The notes under the pieces were generated by a model. The model was not told where the DNA came from. It worked only from the letters and a program-made list of their open reading frames with translations, and made no database searches. From the NCBI RefSeq assembly GCF_900007165.1, contig NZ_CYGY02000111.1, positions 1 through 41,949 of the forward strand: a DNA stretch of 41,949 bases. Direction: 5' to 3'. Both the position numbers and the translations under genes were made by a program. This stretch comes from Paraburkholderia piptadeniae. GTDB taxonomy: Bacteria; Pseudomonadota; Gammaproteobacteria; Burkholderiales; Burkholderiaceae. Shown here piece after piece: positions 32,769 to 40,381 of the stretch (positions are counted from its first letter, which is position 1; every line of letters starts with the position of its first letter).

Positions 32769-34157
32769 ATGTCCGACACCCGCCCCGACTCCCTCTTCGC
32801 GTTGACCGCCCTGTCCCCGCTCGACGGCCGTTACGCATCGAAAACCGAAGCCCTGCGCGACTGGCTCTCGGAAGCCGCGTTCATGCGCCATCGCGTGACG
32901 GTGGAAATTCACTGGCTGATCGCGCTGTCGCACGCCGGTTTCGCCGAAGTGCCGCGCTTCTCCGAAGCGTCGGAGCAATTCCTGCTGCAACTGGTCGAGC
33001 GCTTCACCGCACATGACGCCGCGCGCATCAAGGAAATCGAGCGCGTGACGAATCACGACGTGAAGGCCGTCGAGTACTGGCTGAAGGAATCGGTGAAGGG
33101 CCAGCCGGAACTGGAGCGTGCGAGCGAGTTCATCCATTTCGCGTGCACGTCCGAGGACATCAACAACACCTCGCACGGCCTGATGCTCGCAGGCGCGCGC
33201 GAACACGTGATCCTGCCCGCGCTGCGCTCGGTGCATCAGCGTCTCGTCGCGCTCGCGCATGCGCAGGCCGATCAGCCGATGCTCTCGCGCACGCACGGCC
33301 AGCCCGCGAGCCCGACCACGCTCGGCAAGGAAATCGCGAACGTCGCGGCGCGCCTCTCGCGCGCGATCGACCGCATCGCGAAGGTCGAACTGCTCGGCAA
33401 GATGAACGGCGCCGTCGGCAACTTCAATGCGCATCTGTCGGCGTATCCGGAATTCGACTGGGAAGCGTTCTCGAAGGAAGTCGTCGAGCAGCGCCTGAAG
33501 CTGACGTTCAATCCGTACACGATCCAGATCGAGCCGCACGACTACATGGCCGAGCTGTTCGATGCGGTTGCGCGCGCAAACACGATCCTGCTCGACCTCG
33601 ACCGCGACGTGTGGGGCTACATCTCGCTGGGCTACTTCAAGCAGAGGACGAAGGCAGGCGAGATCGGCTCGTCGACGATGCCGCACAAGGTCAACCCGAT
33701 CGATTTCGAAAACTCGGAAGGCAACCTCGGCCTTGCAAACGCGACGCTGCGCCATCTCGCCGACAAGCTGCCCGTTTCGCGCTGGCAGCGCGACCTGACG
33801 GACTCGACGGTGCTGCGCAATATCGGCGTCGCGTTCGGCTACGCGCTACTTGCGTATGACGCGCTCAATCGCGGCCTCGACAAGCTCGAAGTGAATCCGC
33901 AGCGTCTGAACGACGACCTCGACGCGACGTGGGAAGTGCTCGCCGAGCCGGTGCAGACAGTGATGCGCCGCTACGGCATCGAGAACCCTTACGAGCAGCT
34001 CAAGGAACTGACGCGCGGCAAGGGCATCACGCGCGAGGCGCTGCAGACCTTCATCAACGGTCTGGCGATTCCCGCCGATGCGAAAGAGCGTCTGCTCGCG
34101 ATGACGCCCGCATCGTACATCGGCAAGGCAGCGGAACTGGCGAAGCGGATCAGCTGA
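32769..34157 (+). CDS. purB: Adenylosuccinate lyase
   Basis: PurB acts twice in purine synthesis, splitting SAICAR and adenylosuccinate with release of fumarate. The 462 residues have LSPLDGRYASKT at the start, TSEDINNTSHG, SRTHGQPASPTTLGKE and the superfamily signature GSSTMPHKVNPIDFEN. The family is the E. coli-like PurB. Single-gene unit ended by the hairpin at 34201. Confidence 0.98.
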   Translation: MSDTRPDSLFALTALSPLDGRYASKTEALRDWLSEAAFMRHRVTVEIHWLIALSHAGFAEVPRFSEASEQFLLQLVERFTAHDAARIKEIERVTNHDVKAVEYWLKESVKGQPELERASEFIHFACTSEDINNTSHGLMLAGAREHVILPALRSVHQRLVALAHAQADQPMLSRTHGQPASPTTLGKEIANVAARLSRAIDRIAKVELLGKMNGAVGNFNAHLSAYPEFDWEAFSKEVVEQRLKLTFNPYTIQIEPHDYMAELFDAVARANTILLDLDRDVWGYISLGYFKQRTKAGEIGSSTMPHKVNPIDFENSEGNLGLANATLRHLADKLPVSRWQRDLTDSTVLRNIGVAFGYALLAYDALNRGLDKLEVNPQRLNDDLDATWEVLAEPVQTVMRRYGIENPYEQLKELTRGKGITREALQTFINGLAIPADAKERLLAMTPASYIGKAAELAKRIS

Positions 34158-34200
34158 TCCGCTTGCTCGCTTGACGCATCACCCGACGATGCGGATATGA

Positions 34201-34228
34201 AAAAGGCGCCTGTGAAGGCGCCTTTTTT
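34201..34228. terminator. Terminator between purB and gntK
   Basis: AAAAGGCGCC (34201-34210) pairs with GGCGCCTTTT (34217-34226) around six bases, with T6 on the plus strand. It can serve both convergent genes. Confidence 0.88.
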
Positions 34229-34256
34229 ACGACTGCTGCAAAGGCAGACTCACGCG

Positions 34257-34751
34257 TTATCGCAGCTTGATCTTCGCGAGCGTCTCATCGACGATCTGCT
34301 CCGGCGTCAGCTCGATGCTCACCGTGATCGCTTCGTCCTCACCCGGCTCTTCCAGCGTATCGAGCTGGCTTTGCAGCAGCGAGGGATCGAAGAAATGCCC
34401 GGTGCGCGTTTGCAGACGCTGCGCCAGCAGTTCGCGCGTGCCCTTCAGATAAACGAAGCAGACATCCTTGTCTTCCTTGCGCAGGATGTCGCGATACGAG
34501 CGCTTGAGCGATGAGCACGTGAACACGGCCGTCTCGTTCGCCTTCTGCTTTTCCTCGATTGCGGTACGGATCGCTTTGAGCCACGGCCAGCGGTCATCGT
34601 CCGTCAGCGGAATGCCGTGGTGCATCTTCTCCTTGTTGGCGGCGCTGTGAAACGCGTCGCCATCGGTGAACGAGCAGTTGAGCCGCTCCGCCAGCAATTC
34701 GCCAATGCGGGTCTTGCCGGCACCCGACACGCCCATCGCGATCAGAATCAT
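34257..34751 (-). CDS. gntK: Gluconokinase
   Basis: GntK phosphorylates gluconate to 6-phosphogluconate, the entry to the Entner-Doudoroff path. The 164 residues have the P-loop GVSGAGKT (7-14), DGDAFHSAANKEKM, GIPLTDDDRWPWL and FTCSSLKRSYRDILR, all typical of the GntK family. It starts 10 bases after the gluconate permease gene and is the last gene of that unit. Confidence 0.97.
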   Translation of the reverse strand: MILIAMGVSGAGKTRIGELLAERLNCSFTDGDAFHSAANKEKMHHGIPLTDDDRWPWLKAIRTAIEEKQKANETAVFTCSSLKRSYRDILRKEDKDVCFVYLKGTRELLAQRLQTRTGHFFDPSLLQSQLDTLEEPGEDEAITVSIELTPEQIVDETLAKIKLR

Positions 34752-34761
34752 TTGAAACTCC

Positions 34762-36123
34762 TTACAGGACCGCCGCCAATGCGAAGGTCAAGCCGAGGCC
34801 CATCAACGAAATGATGGTTTCGCAGAGCGACCACGTCTTGAACGTCTGCCCCACCGTCATTCCGAAATACTCCTTGATCAGCCAGAAGCCGCCGTCGTTG
34901 ACGTGCGAGAAAATCAGCGAGCCCGAGCCCGTCGCGAGCACCAGCAGTTCCGGCTTCACCTGGACGCCGCTCGCGGCCGCGATCGGCGCGACGATGCCGC
35001 AGGCAGTCGTCATCGCAACCGTCGCGGAACCCGTCGCGAGACGAATCAGCGCCGCGACGAACCAGCCGAACAGGAGCGGCGACAGGTGCGCCGCCGTCGC
35101 CGTCGCGACGATTTCCTTCGAGATGCCGCTATCCATCAGCACGCGGCCGAAGCCGCCGCCCGCGCCGACGATCAGCGTAATGCCCGCAATCGGCGCAAGA
35201 CATTCGCCGCAGAACTTCTGGATCTGCTCGCGATTGAAGCCGCGGCTCGCGCCGAACGTCCAGAAGCTCACCAGCACCGAGATCAGCAATGCGACATCCG
35301 AGGTGCCGATGAATTTCAGCAGGTCGTTCGGCGTCGTCTTCGGGGCGAACACGAGGTCCGCCCAACTCCCGACCAGCATCAGGATCACAGGCAGCAGAAC
35401 CGTGAAGAGCGTGATGCCGAAGCCGGGCAGCTCACGCGTGCCCGCCTCGTGCTCGACATCGACGAATTGCGCGGCGAGCGGATTGTTATTCGCCAGCTTG
35501 ACCTGACGATGGATCAGGAGCGCAAACAGCGGACCCGCCACGATGGCCGTCGGCACGCCGACGAGCAGACCGTACGCGATCGTGCGGCCGATGTCGGCGT
35601 GATACGCCTGCACGGCGAGCAGCGCGGCCGGGTGTGGCGGAATCAGACCGTGCACGACGGAGAGGCCCGCGACCATCGGCAGGCCGATCAGCAGCAGCGA
35701 TTTGCCCGTGCGCTTCGCGACGTTGAACGCGATCGGGATCAGCAGCACGAAGCCGACTTCGAAGAACACCGGCAAGCCGACGATGATCGCGACGAACATC
35801 ATCGCCCAGTGGATGTTCTTCTCGCCGAACCAGTTGATCAGCGTGGTGGCGATGCGCTCGGCGCCGCCCGACTCGGCCATCATCTTGCCAAGCATCGTGC
35901 CCAGGCCGACGACGATCGCGATATGGCCCAGCGTGTTGCCGTTACCCGTTTCGAACGACTTCACGATCGTGCCAGCAGGCATGCCGACGGCAAGGCCCAG
36001 CAGCAGCGAAACGATGATGAGGACGAGGAACGGATAGACCTTGAAGCGCGTGATCATCAGGATCAGCACCGCAATGGCGATCACGGCGTATATCAGCAGC
36101 ATGCTGCCGTGGACAGCTTCCAT
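34762..36123 (-). CDS. gntT: Gluconate:H+ symporter (GntP family)
   Basis: This inner-membrane gluconate importer of 453 residues is almost entirely hydrophobic, with about 12-14 membrane segments. Family motifs include VGLGTMLGKMMAESGGAERIA and, near the end, FSHVNDGGFWLIKEYFGM. The ATG at 36123 has a very strong AAGGAGGAG four bases upstream; the frame is open 12 codons further. It is co-transcribed with gntK. A terminator separates it from eda, so it needs its own promoter. Whether it is GntT, GntU or GntP in enterobacterial naming cannot be decided. Confidence 0.93.
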   Translation of the reverse strand: MEAVHGSMLLIYAVIAIAVLILMITRFKVYPFLVLIIVSLLLGLAVGMPAGTIVKSFETGNGNTLGHIAIVVGLGTMLGKMMAESGGAERIATTLINWFGEKNIHWAMMFVAIIVGLPVFFEVGFVLLIPIAFNVAKRTGKSLLLIGLPMVAGLSVVHGLIPPHPAALLAVQAYHADIGRTIAYGLLVGVPTAIVAGPLFALLIHRQVKLANNNPLAAQFVDVEHEAGTRELPGFGITLFTVLLPVILMLVGSWADLVFAPKTTPNDLLKFIGTSDVALLISVLVSFWTFGASRGFNREQIQKFCGECLAPIAGITLIVGAGGGFGRVLMDSGISKEIVATATAAHLSPLLFGWFVAALIRLATGSATVAMTTACGIVAPIAAASGVQVKPELLVLATGSGSLIFSHVNDGGFWLIKEYFGMTVGQTFKTWSLCETIISLMGLGLTFALAAVL

Positions 36124-36280
36124 GAAGCTCCTCCTTTGCTTTGTTGGTTTGAGTTGCAAAGTGCTGCTGCACTCGCCCGCTTCCGGATGCTGAAAACGCC
36201 TTCAAAAGAGGCGTGTTCGCGGACGCTGAATTTTACTGTCTGTTGACGTTCGTGGCGCGCGAAGGCCCCGCGCAATAAAC

Positions 36281-36326
36281 AAAAAGCCTCGCCGCCAAAG
36301 CCTTTCAAGGCTAAAACGGCGAGGCT
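36281..36326 (-). terminator. Two-tier terminator after eda
   Basis: Outer stem AGCCTCGCCG (36285-36294) with CGGCGAGGCT (36317-36326), inner stem AGCCTT (36299-36304) with AAGGCT (36307-36312). On the minus strand five T follow, so it ends the edd-eda unit. Confidence 0.85.
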
Positions 36327-36370
36327 GTGTCGAGCCTGTTGTGCGCTTCGTCAAAACGCCATGCTGCGAA

Positions 36371-37012
36371 TCAATGCGCAGGGGCAGCCAGTTCGCTTGC
36401 AGCGTGTGCGAGGCGCGTGACTTCGTCCCAGTTCTGCGCGGCGAGCGCAGCCTTTGGCGTCAGCCACGAACCGCCGACGCACACGACGTTCGGCAGCGCG
36501 AGGAAGTTCGGCGCCGATTCCGCCGTGATGCCGCCCGTCGGGCAGAACTTCAGCGTCGGGAACGGGCCGTGGAAGGCCTGCAGCATCGGCACGCCGCCCG
36601 CCTGCTGCGCGGGGAAGAACTTGACGATTTCATAGCCGAGTTCCAGCGCGACGATGATGTCGCTCGGCGTCATCACGCCGGGCAGCAGCGGGAGACCCGC
36701 ATCCTGCGCGGCCTTGTGCATCTCTTTCGTGAGGCCCGGCGACACGCCGAACTGCGCGCCCGCCTTCTTCGCCTGCTCGCAGTGCTCCGGCTTCGTGATC
36801 GTGCCGACACCCACGACGATGTCTTCGGCAAGCTGGCTCGCGCGCTCGATCACCTTGATGCCGGCGGGCGTGCGCAGCGTGATTTCGAGCACCTTCACGC
36901 CGCCTGCATGCAGCGCGCGCGAAACGTGTTCGCCTTGCTCGACGGTATCGAATGCGAGGACGGGAATCACCGGTCCCAAGCGGACGATTTCGCTGACTGT
37001 TTTCGACGTCAT
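36371..37012 (-). CDS. eda: KDPG aldolase (2-keto-3-deoxy-6-phosphogluconate aldolase)
   Basis: Eda splits KDPG into pyruvate and glyceraldehyde-3-phosphate. The 213-residue class I aldolase has Glu43 and Arg47 in EITLRTP, and the Schiff-base Lys131 in EIVKFFPA. GPFPTLKFCPTGGI lies in the phosphate site. It begins 19 bases after edd, so the two are one operon. The frame is open far upstream, but MTSKTVSEIV is the natural start. Confidence 0.97.
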   Translation of the reverse strand: MTSKTVSEIVRLGPVIPVLAFDTVEQGEHVSRALHAGGVKVLEITLRTPAGIKVIERASQLAEDIVVGVGTITKPEHCEQAKKAGAQFGVSPGLTKEMHKAAQDAGLPLLPGVMTPSDIIVALELGYEIVKFFPAQQAGGVPMLQAFHGPFPTLKFCPTGGITAESAPNFLALPNVVCVGGSWLTPKAALAAQNWDEVTRLAHAASELAAPAH

Positions 37013-37031
37013 CTTCAGACTCCTTATCGCT

Positions 37032-38933
37032 TCATTTCTGCATTGCGTGACTGGCTTCGCTCGATACGGCGCTTGCTGTTTGACCTGCGTGCTGCGGCGC
37101 TTCGCCGACGAGCGGCCCGAACACCGACGCGCCCAACTCCGCCGGCGCAGCCGCCGAGCGGAACACACCGAACAGCTCGCGGCCGAAGCCCACTTCGTTT
37201 TCCGCCTGGTGCTGCGACACGGCGATCGGACGCGCAGCCCATTCGGCATCTTCGATTTCGACGTCGAGCACGCCCGCTTCCGCGTCGATGACGATCGTAT
37301 CGCCCGTGCGCACCTTGCCGAGCGGGCCTTGCAGCAACGCTTCCGGCGACACGTGAATGACGGCGGGCACCTTGCCCGATGCGCCCGACATACGGCCGTC
37401 GGTCACGAGCGCGACGTGGAAACCTTGATCCTGCAACACGCCGAGCAGCGGCGTCAAACGATGTAGCTCGGGCATGCCGTTTGCGCGCGCGCCCTGGAAG
37501 CGCACGACGGCGACGAAGTCGCGTTTCAGCTCGCCGTTGTCGAAGGCTTCCTGCACGGCTTCCTGCGAATCGAACACGATCGCGGGCGCCTTCACCGTGC
37601 GATGCTGCTTCGCGACGGCCGAAATCTTGATCACGCCTCGTCCGAGCTTGCCCTGCATCAGACGCAGACCACCGTCCGGCTGGAACGGCTCGTCGATGGG
37701 GCGCAGCACCGCCGCATCCTGGCTTTCGGCGACGCCCGGCACCCATGTCAGCTTGCCGTCGAGCAGCTTCGGCTCTTCCGCGTAGCGCGCGAGACCCTTG
37801 CCGGCGACGGTGTTCACGTCGTCGTGCAGCAGGCCGCCTTCGAGCAGATTGCGGATCAGGAACGCCATGCCGCCCGCCGCGTGAAAGTGGTTCACATCGG
37901 CCTTGCCGTTCGGATAGACCTTGGCCAGCAGCGGCACCGACGCCGACAGCGTATCGAAGTCGTCCCAGTCGATGATGATGCCCGCCGCCCGCGCAATCGC
38001 GACGAGGTGCAGCGTGTGATTGGTCGAGCCGCCCGTCGCCAGCAAGCCGACGATGCCGTTGACGATCGCCTTCTCGTCGATCACATGACCGATCGGCATG
38101 TACTGGCCTCGGTCGACGGTGAGGTCGAGCACGCGGCGCGCGGCTTGTGCGGTCAGCGCGTCGCGCAGCGGCGTATGCGGATGCACGAACGCCGAGCCCG
38201 GCAGATGCAGGCCCATGATTTCCATCAGCATCTGGTTGCTGTTGGCCGTGCCATAGAACGTGCAGGTGCCGTGGCTGTGATACGCGGCGGCCTCGGATTC
38301 GAGCAGCGCGTCGCGGCCACATTGGCCCGTTGCGAACTGCTGGCGCACTTTCGCCTTGTCGTCGTTCGAGAGGCCGCTCGTCATCGGGCCGGCGGGCACG
38401 AAGATGGTCGGCAGATGGCCGAATTGCAGCGCGCCGATCAGCAGGCCCGGCACGATCTTGTCGCACACGCCGAGGCACAGCGCAGCGTCGAACATGTTGT
38501 GCGTGAGCGCGACGGCCGTGCTCATCGCGATCACTTCGCGCGAGAACAGCGACAGCTCCATGCCCGCGTTGCCCTGCGTGATGCCGTCGCACATCGCCGG
38601 GACGCCGCCCGCGAACTGCGCGACGCCGCCGCTTTCGCGTGCGGCGGCCTTGATGATGTCGGGGAAATCCTTGTATGGCGCATGCGCCGAGAGCATCTCG
38701 TTGTACGACGAGACGATGCCGATATTCGGCTGGCGGATCTGCTTGATGACGAGCTTGTCGTTGCCTTCGAGGCCGGCAAAGCCGTGCGCGAGGTTCGCGC
38801 AGGACAGCGCGCCGCGCGCCGGGAACTTGCCCTGCGCCTTGTCGATGCGCGACAGATAGGCGTCACGCGTCGGCTTGCTGCGCTCGATCACGCGCTTCGT
38901 GACTTTCATCAGTTGCGAATGCGGGGAAACCAT
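37032..38933 (-). CDS. edd: 6-Phosphogluconate dehydratase
   Basis: Edd converts 6-phosphogluconate to KDPG with a 4Fe-4S cluster. The 633 residues contain the IlvD/Edd motifs GGVPAMCDGITQG, LCLGVCDKIVPG and GTCTFYGTANSNQM, whose cysteines hold the cluster, and VTDGRMSGASGKVP. AAGGAG lies five bases before the ATG at 38933. The product is a little longer than E. coli Edd (603), because of a C-terminal Ala/Ser-rich tail of about 30 residues. Divergent from hexR, with an operator-like site in its promoter. Confidence 0.97.
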   Translation of the reverse strand: MVSPHSQLMKVTKRVIERSKPTRDAYLSRIDKAQGKFPARGALSCANLAHGFAGLEGNDKLVIKQIRQPNIGIVSSYNEMLSAHAPYKDFPDIIKAAARESGGVAQFAGGVPAMCDGITQGNAGMELSLFSREVIAMSTAVALTHNMFDAALCLGVCDKIVPGLLIGALQFGHLPTIFVPAGPMTSGLSNDDKAKVRQQFATGQCGRDALLESEAAAYHSHGTCTFYGTANSNQMLMEIMGLHLPGSAFVHPHTPLRDALTAQAARRVLDLTVDRGQYMPIGHVIDEKAIVNGIVGLLATGGSTNHTLHLVAIARAAGIIIDWDDFDTLSASVPLLAKVYPNGKADVNHFHAAGGMAFLIRNLLEGGLLHDDVNTVAGKGLARYAEEPKLLDGKLTWVPGVAESQDAAVLRPIDEPFQPDGGLRLMQGKLGRGVIKISAVAKQHRTVKAPAIVFDSQEAVQEAFDNGELKRDFVAVVRFQGARANGMPELHRLTPLLGVLQDQGFHVALVTDGRMSGASGKVPAVIHVSPEALLQGPLGKVRTGDTIVIDAEAGVLDVEIEDAEWAARPIAVSQHQAENEVGFGRELFGVFRSAAAPAELGASVFGPLVGEAPQHAGQTASAVSSEASHAMQK

Positions 38934-39020
38934 CGATGCTCCTTCGTCGCTGGCTCGCGCGCACGCGCGCTTGCGCCAGATTGATATCGCGGGGAACGGC
39001 ATGGAACGCCGGCAATCGGG

Positions 39021-39049
39021 ATATTAGTAGAAAAACTACACGCACACAA
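39021..39049 (-). promoter_or_regulatory. Sigma70 promoter of edd-eda
   Basis: Minus strand: -35 TTGTGT (39049-39044), 17-base spacer, -10 TAATAT (39026-39021). The expected start near 39014 gives a leader of about 80 bases. Confidence 0.7.
39025..39041. promoter_or_regulatory. HexR-type operator in the edd promoter
   Basis: GTAG-aaaaa-CTAC (39027-39039) is a palindrome filling the spacer between the edd -35 and -10. On the minus strand it reads TGTAGTTTTTCTACTA, similar to the TGTARTT-type consensus known for HexR. Confidence 0.65.
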
Positions 39050-39158
39050 TGTTGCAGTTGCTGAATCTGCCGGGCGGCCGAATTCACGTTTGAGCTTTAT
39101 ACGCCGGAGCTTTCATGAATTCGCCAATCAACCTCAGGGTAATCACCTACGGTGAAAA

Positions 39159-39174
39159 TGTAGTTTTTGTACCA
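39159..39174. promoter_or_regulatory. HexR-type operator upstream of hexR
   Basis: TGTAGTTTTTGTACCA shares its first ten bases with the edd site and overlaps the -35 of the hexR promoter. Suggests autoregulation. Confidence 0.55.
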
Positions 39175-39195
39175 GATTCATCTATCAGCTATAGT
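39167..39195 (+). promoter_or_regulatory. Sigma70 promoter of hexR
   Basis: -35 TTGTAC (39167-39172), 17-base spacer, -10 TATAGT (39190-39195). The expected start near 39202 is 27 bases before the chosen ATG. Confidence 0.7.
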
Positions 39196-39228
39196 CCACG
39201 CATTCTTCAGCATAGTGCGAGATTCCCG

Positions 39229-40068
39229 ATGATGCTGTCCCAGGTGGAAGCGATGCGCGACCAGTTGCGCCCGTCCGAACGCAAGCTCGCCGACTACGTG
39301 ATCGAAGCGCCGCGCGAAGTGCTCGACCTGTCGATGACGGAGGTCGCCGCGCGCGCGGGCGTGAGCCAGCCGACCATCGCGCGCTTCTGTCATGCGCTCG
39401 GATTTTCAGGCTTCCGCGAGTTCAAGATCCGGCTCGCGCAAGGCATAGCAACCGAGGTGCCGGCCGTCTATCGCGATGTTCGGCCCGACGAGCCGGCGCC
39501 GGGCGTCGCCGCGAAGGTGCTCGACCGCACGATCGGCGCGCTGATCCAGGTGCGCAACAATCTGTCGACTGACAGCGTGGCAGCCGCGATTCAGGTGCTC
39601 GCGCGCGCGAGACGCATCGAGTTCTACGGCGCGGGCGGTTCGGGTATCGCCGCGCTCGACATGCAGCACAAGTTCTTCCGGCTCGCCATGCCGAGCGTCG
39701 CTTATTCTGATCCGCATACGTTTCTGATGTCAGCGGCGTTGCTCGGCGAAGGCGATGTCGTCGTGGCGATTTCGAATACGGGCCGCACACGCGACATCAT
39801 CGACGCGGCGAAGTCAGCGCTCGCAGCGGGCGCGAAAGTGATTGCGGTCACGCATGGGAATTCGCCGCTCGCGCGCATTGCGTCGATCGGCCTGTTCGCC
39901 AATGTCGACGAAGACACGGACATCTTTTCACCGATGACGTCGCGCACGTCGCATCTCGCGATCGGCGATATCCTCGCGGTCGGCGTCGCGCTTCAGCGAG
40001 GACCGGAACTGGCCGAAAAACTGGCGGGCGCGAAGGATCTGATCGCGCAGCGAAGAGTTGTGACGTAG
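39229..40068 (+). CDS. hexR: HexR-type transcriptional regulator (RpiR family)
   Basis: The 279-residue repressor has an N-terminal RpiR-type helix-turn-helix (MTEVAARAGVSQPTIARFCH) and a C-terminal SIS sugar-phosphate domain (FYGAGGSGIAALD, VVAISNTGRTRD). HexR controls central sugar catabolism and is relieved by KDPG in the bacteria studied. The frame opens at 39115, but a promoter and an operator-like site lie inside that stretch, so I place the start at ATG 39229 (MMLSQVEAMRDQL); 39232 is also possible. Its position beside edd-eda is the usual one. Confidence 0.93.
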   Translation: MMLSQVEAMRDQLRPSERKLADYVIEAPREVLDLSMTEVAARAGVSQPTIARFCHALGFSGFREFKIRLAQGIATEVPAVYRDVRPDEPAPGVAAKVLDRTIGALIQVRNNLSTDSVAAAIQVLARARRIEFYGAGGSGIAALDMQHKFFRLAMPSVAYSDPHTFLMSAALLGEGDVVVAISNTGRTRDIIDAAKSALAAGAKVIAVTHGNSPLARIASIGLFANVDEDTDIFSPMTSRTSHLAIGDILAVGVALQRGPELAEKLAGAKDLIAQRRVVT

Positions 40069-40381
40069 CGAAGCGCTAGCGGATTCGTTGATGGCGGCCG
40101 TTTGGCGAACGCGTGCGACAAGCGACGGATGGGCGAATTGCGTTTGTGCGTCCGCTGCGGCAACGATCGCAAATGCTAGCGCACGGGCAGACGTGTTCCG
40201 GGACGAAGCCGGGTAGCACTCGCCGAACTGATCGCGCGCATGAGCTGCAAAAACCACAAAACGGAAAATGCAAAACGGGCTCCCTTCAGCAAGGGAGCCC
40301 GTTTCGTTTGAAGCGTATTGCTTGTGAAGGCTGCGCTCGGGCGGCGGTTACTGCACCGCCCTTGCGCTCACTTCCCGATGC
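40069..40381. other. Region between hexR and the autotransporter gene
   Basis: 313 bases with no gene seen; the terminator at 40273-40304 is the only clear element. Confidence 0.5.
40273..40304. terminator. Bidirectional terminator between hexR and the adhesin gene
   Basis: AAACGGGCTCCCTT (40273-40286) pairs perfectly with AAGGGAGCCCGTTT (40291-40304) around CAGC. Confidence 0.9.

Noticed and set aside
39115..39228. Upstream extension of hexR (38 codons)
   Set aside because: It contains a good promoter and an operator-like site, and the residues are unlike HexR N-termini.
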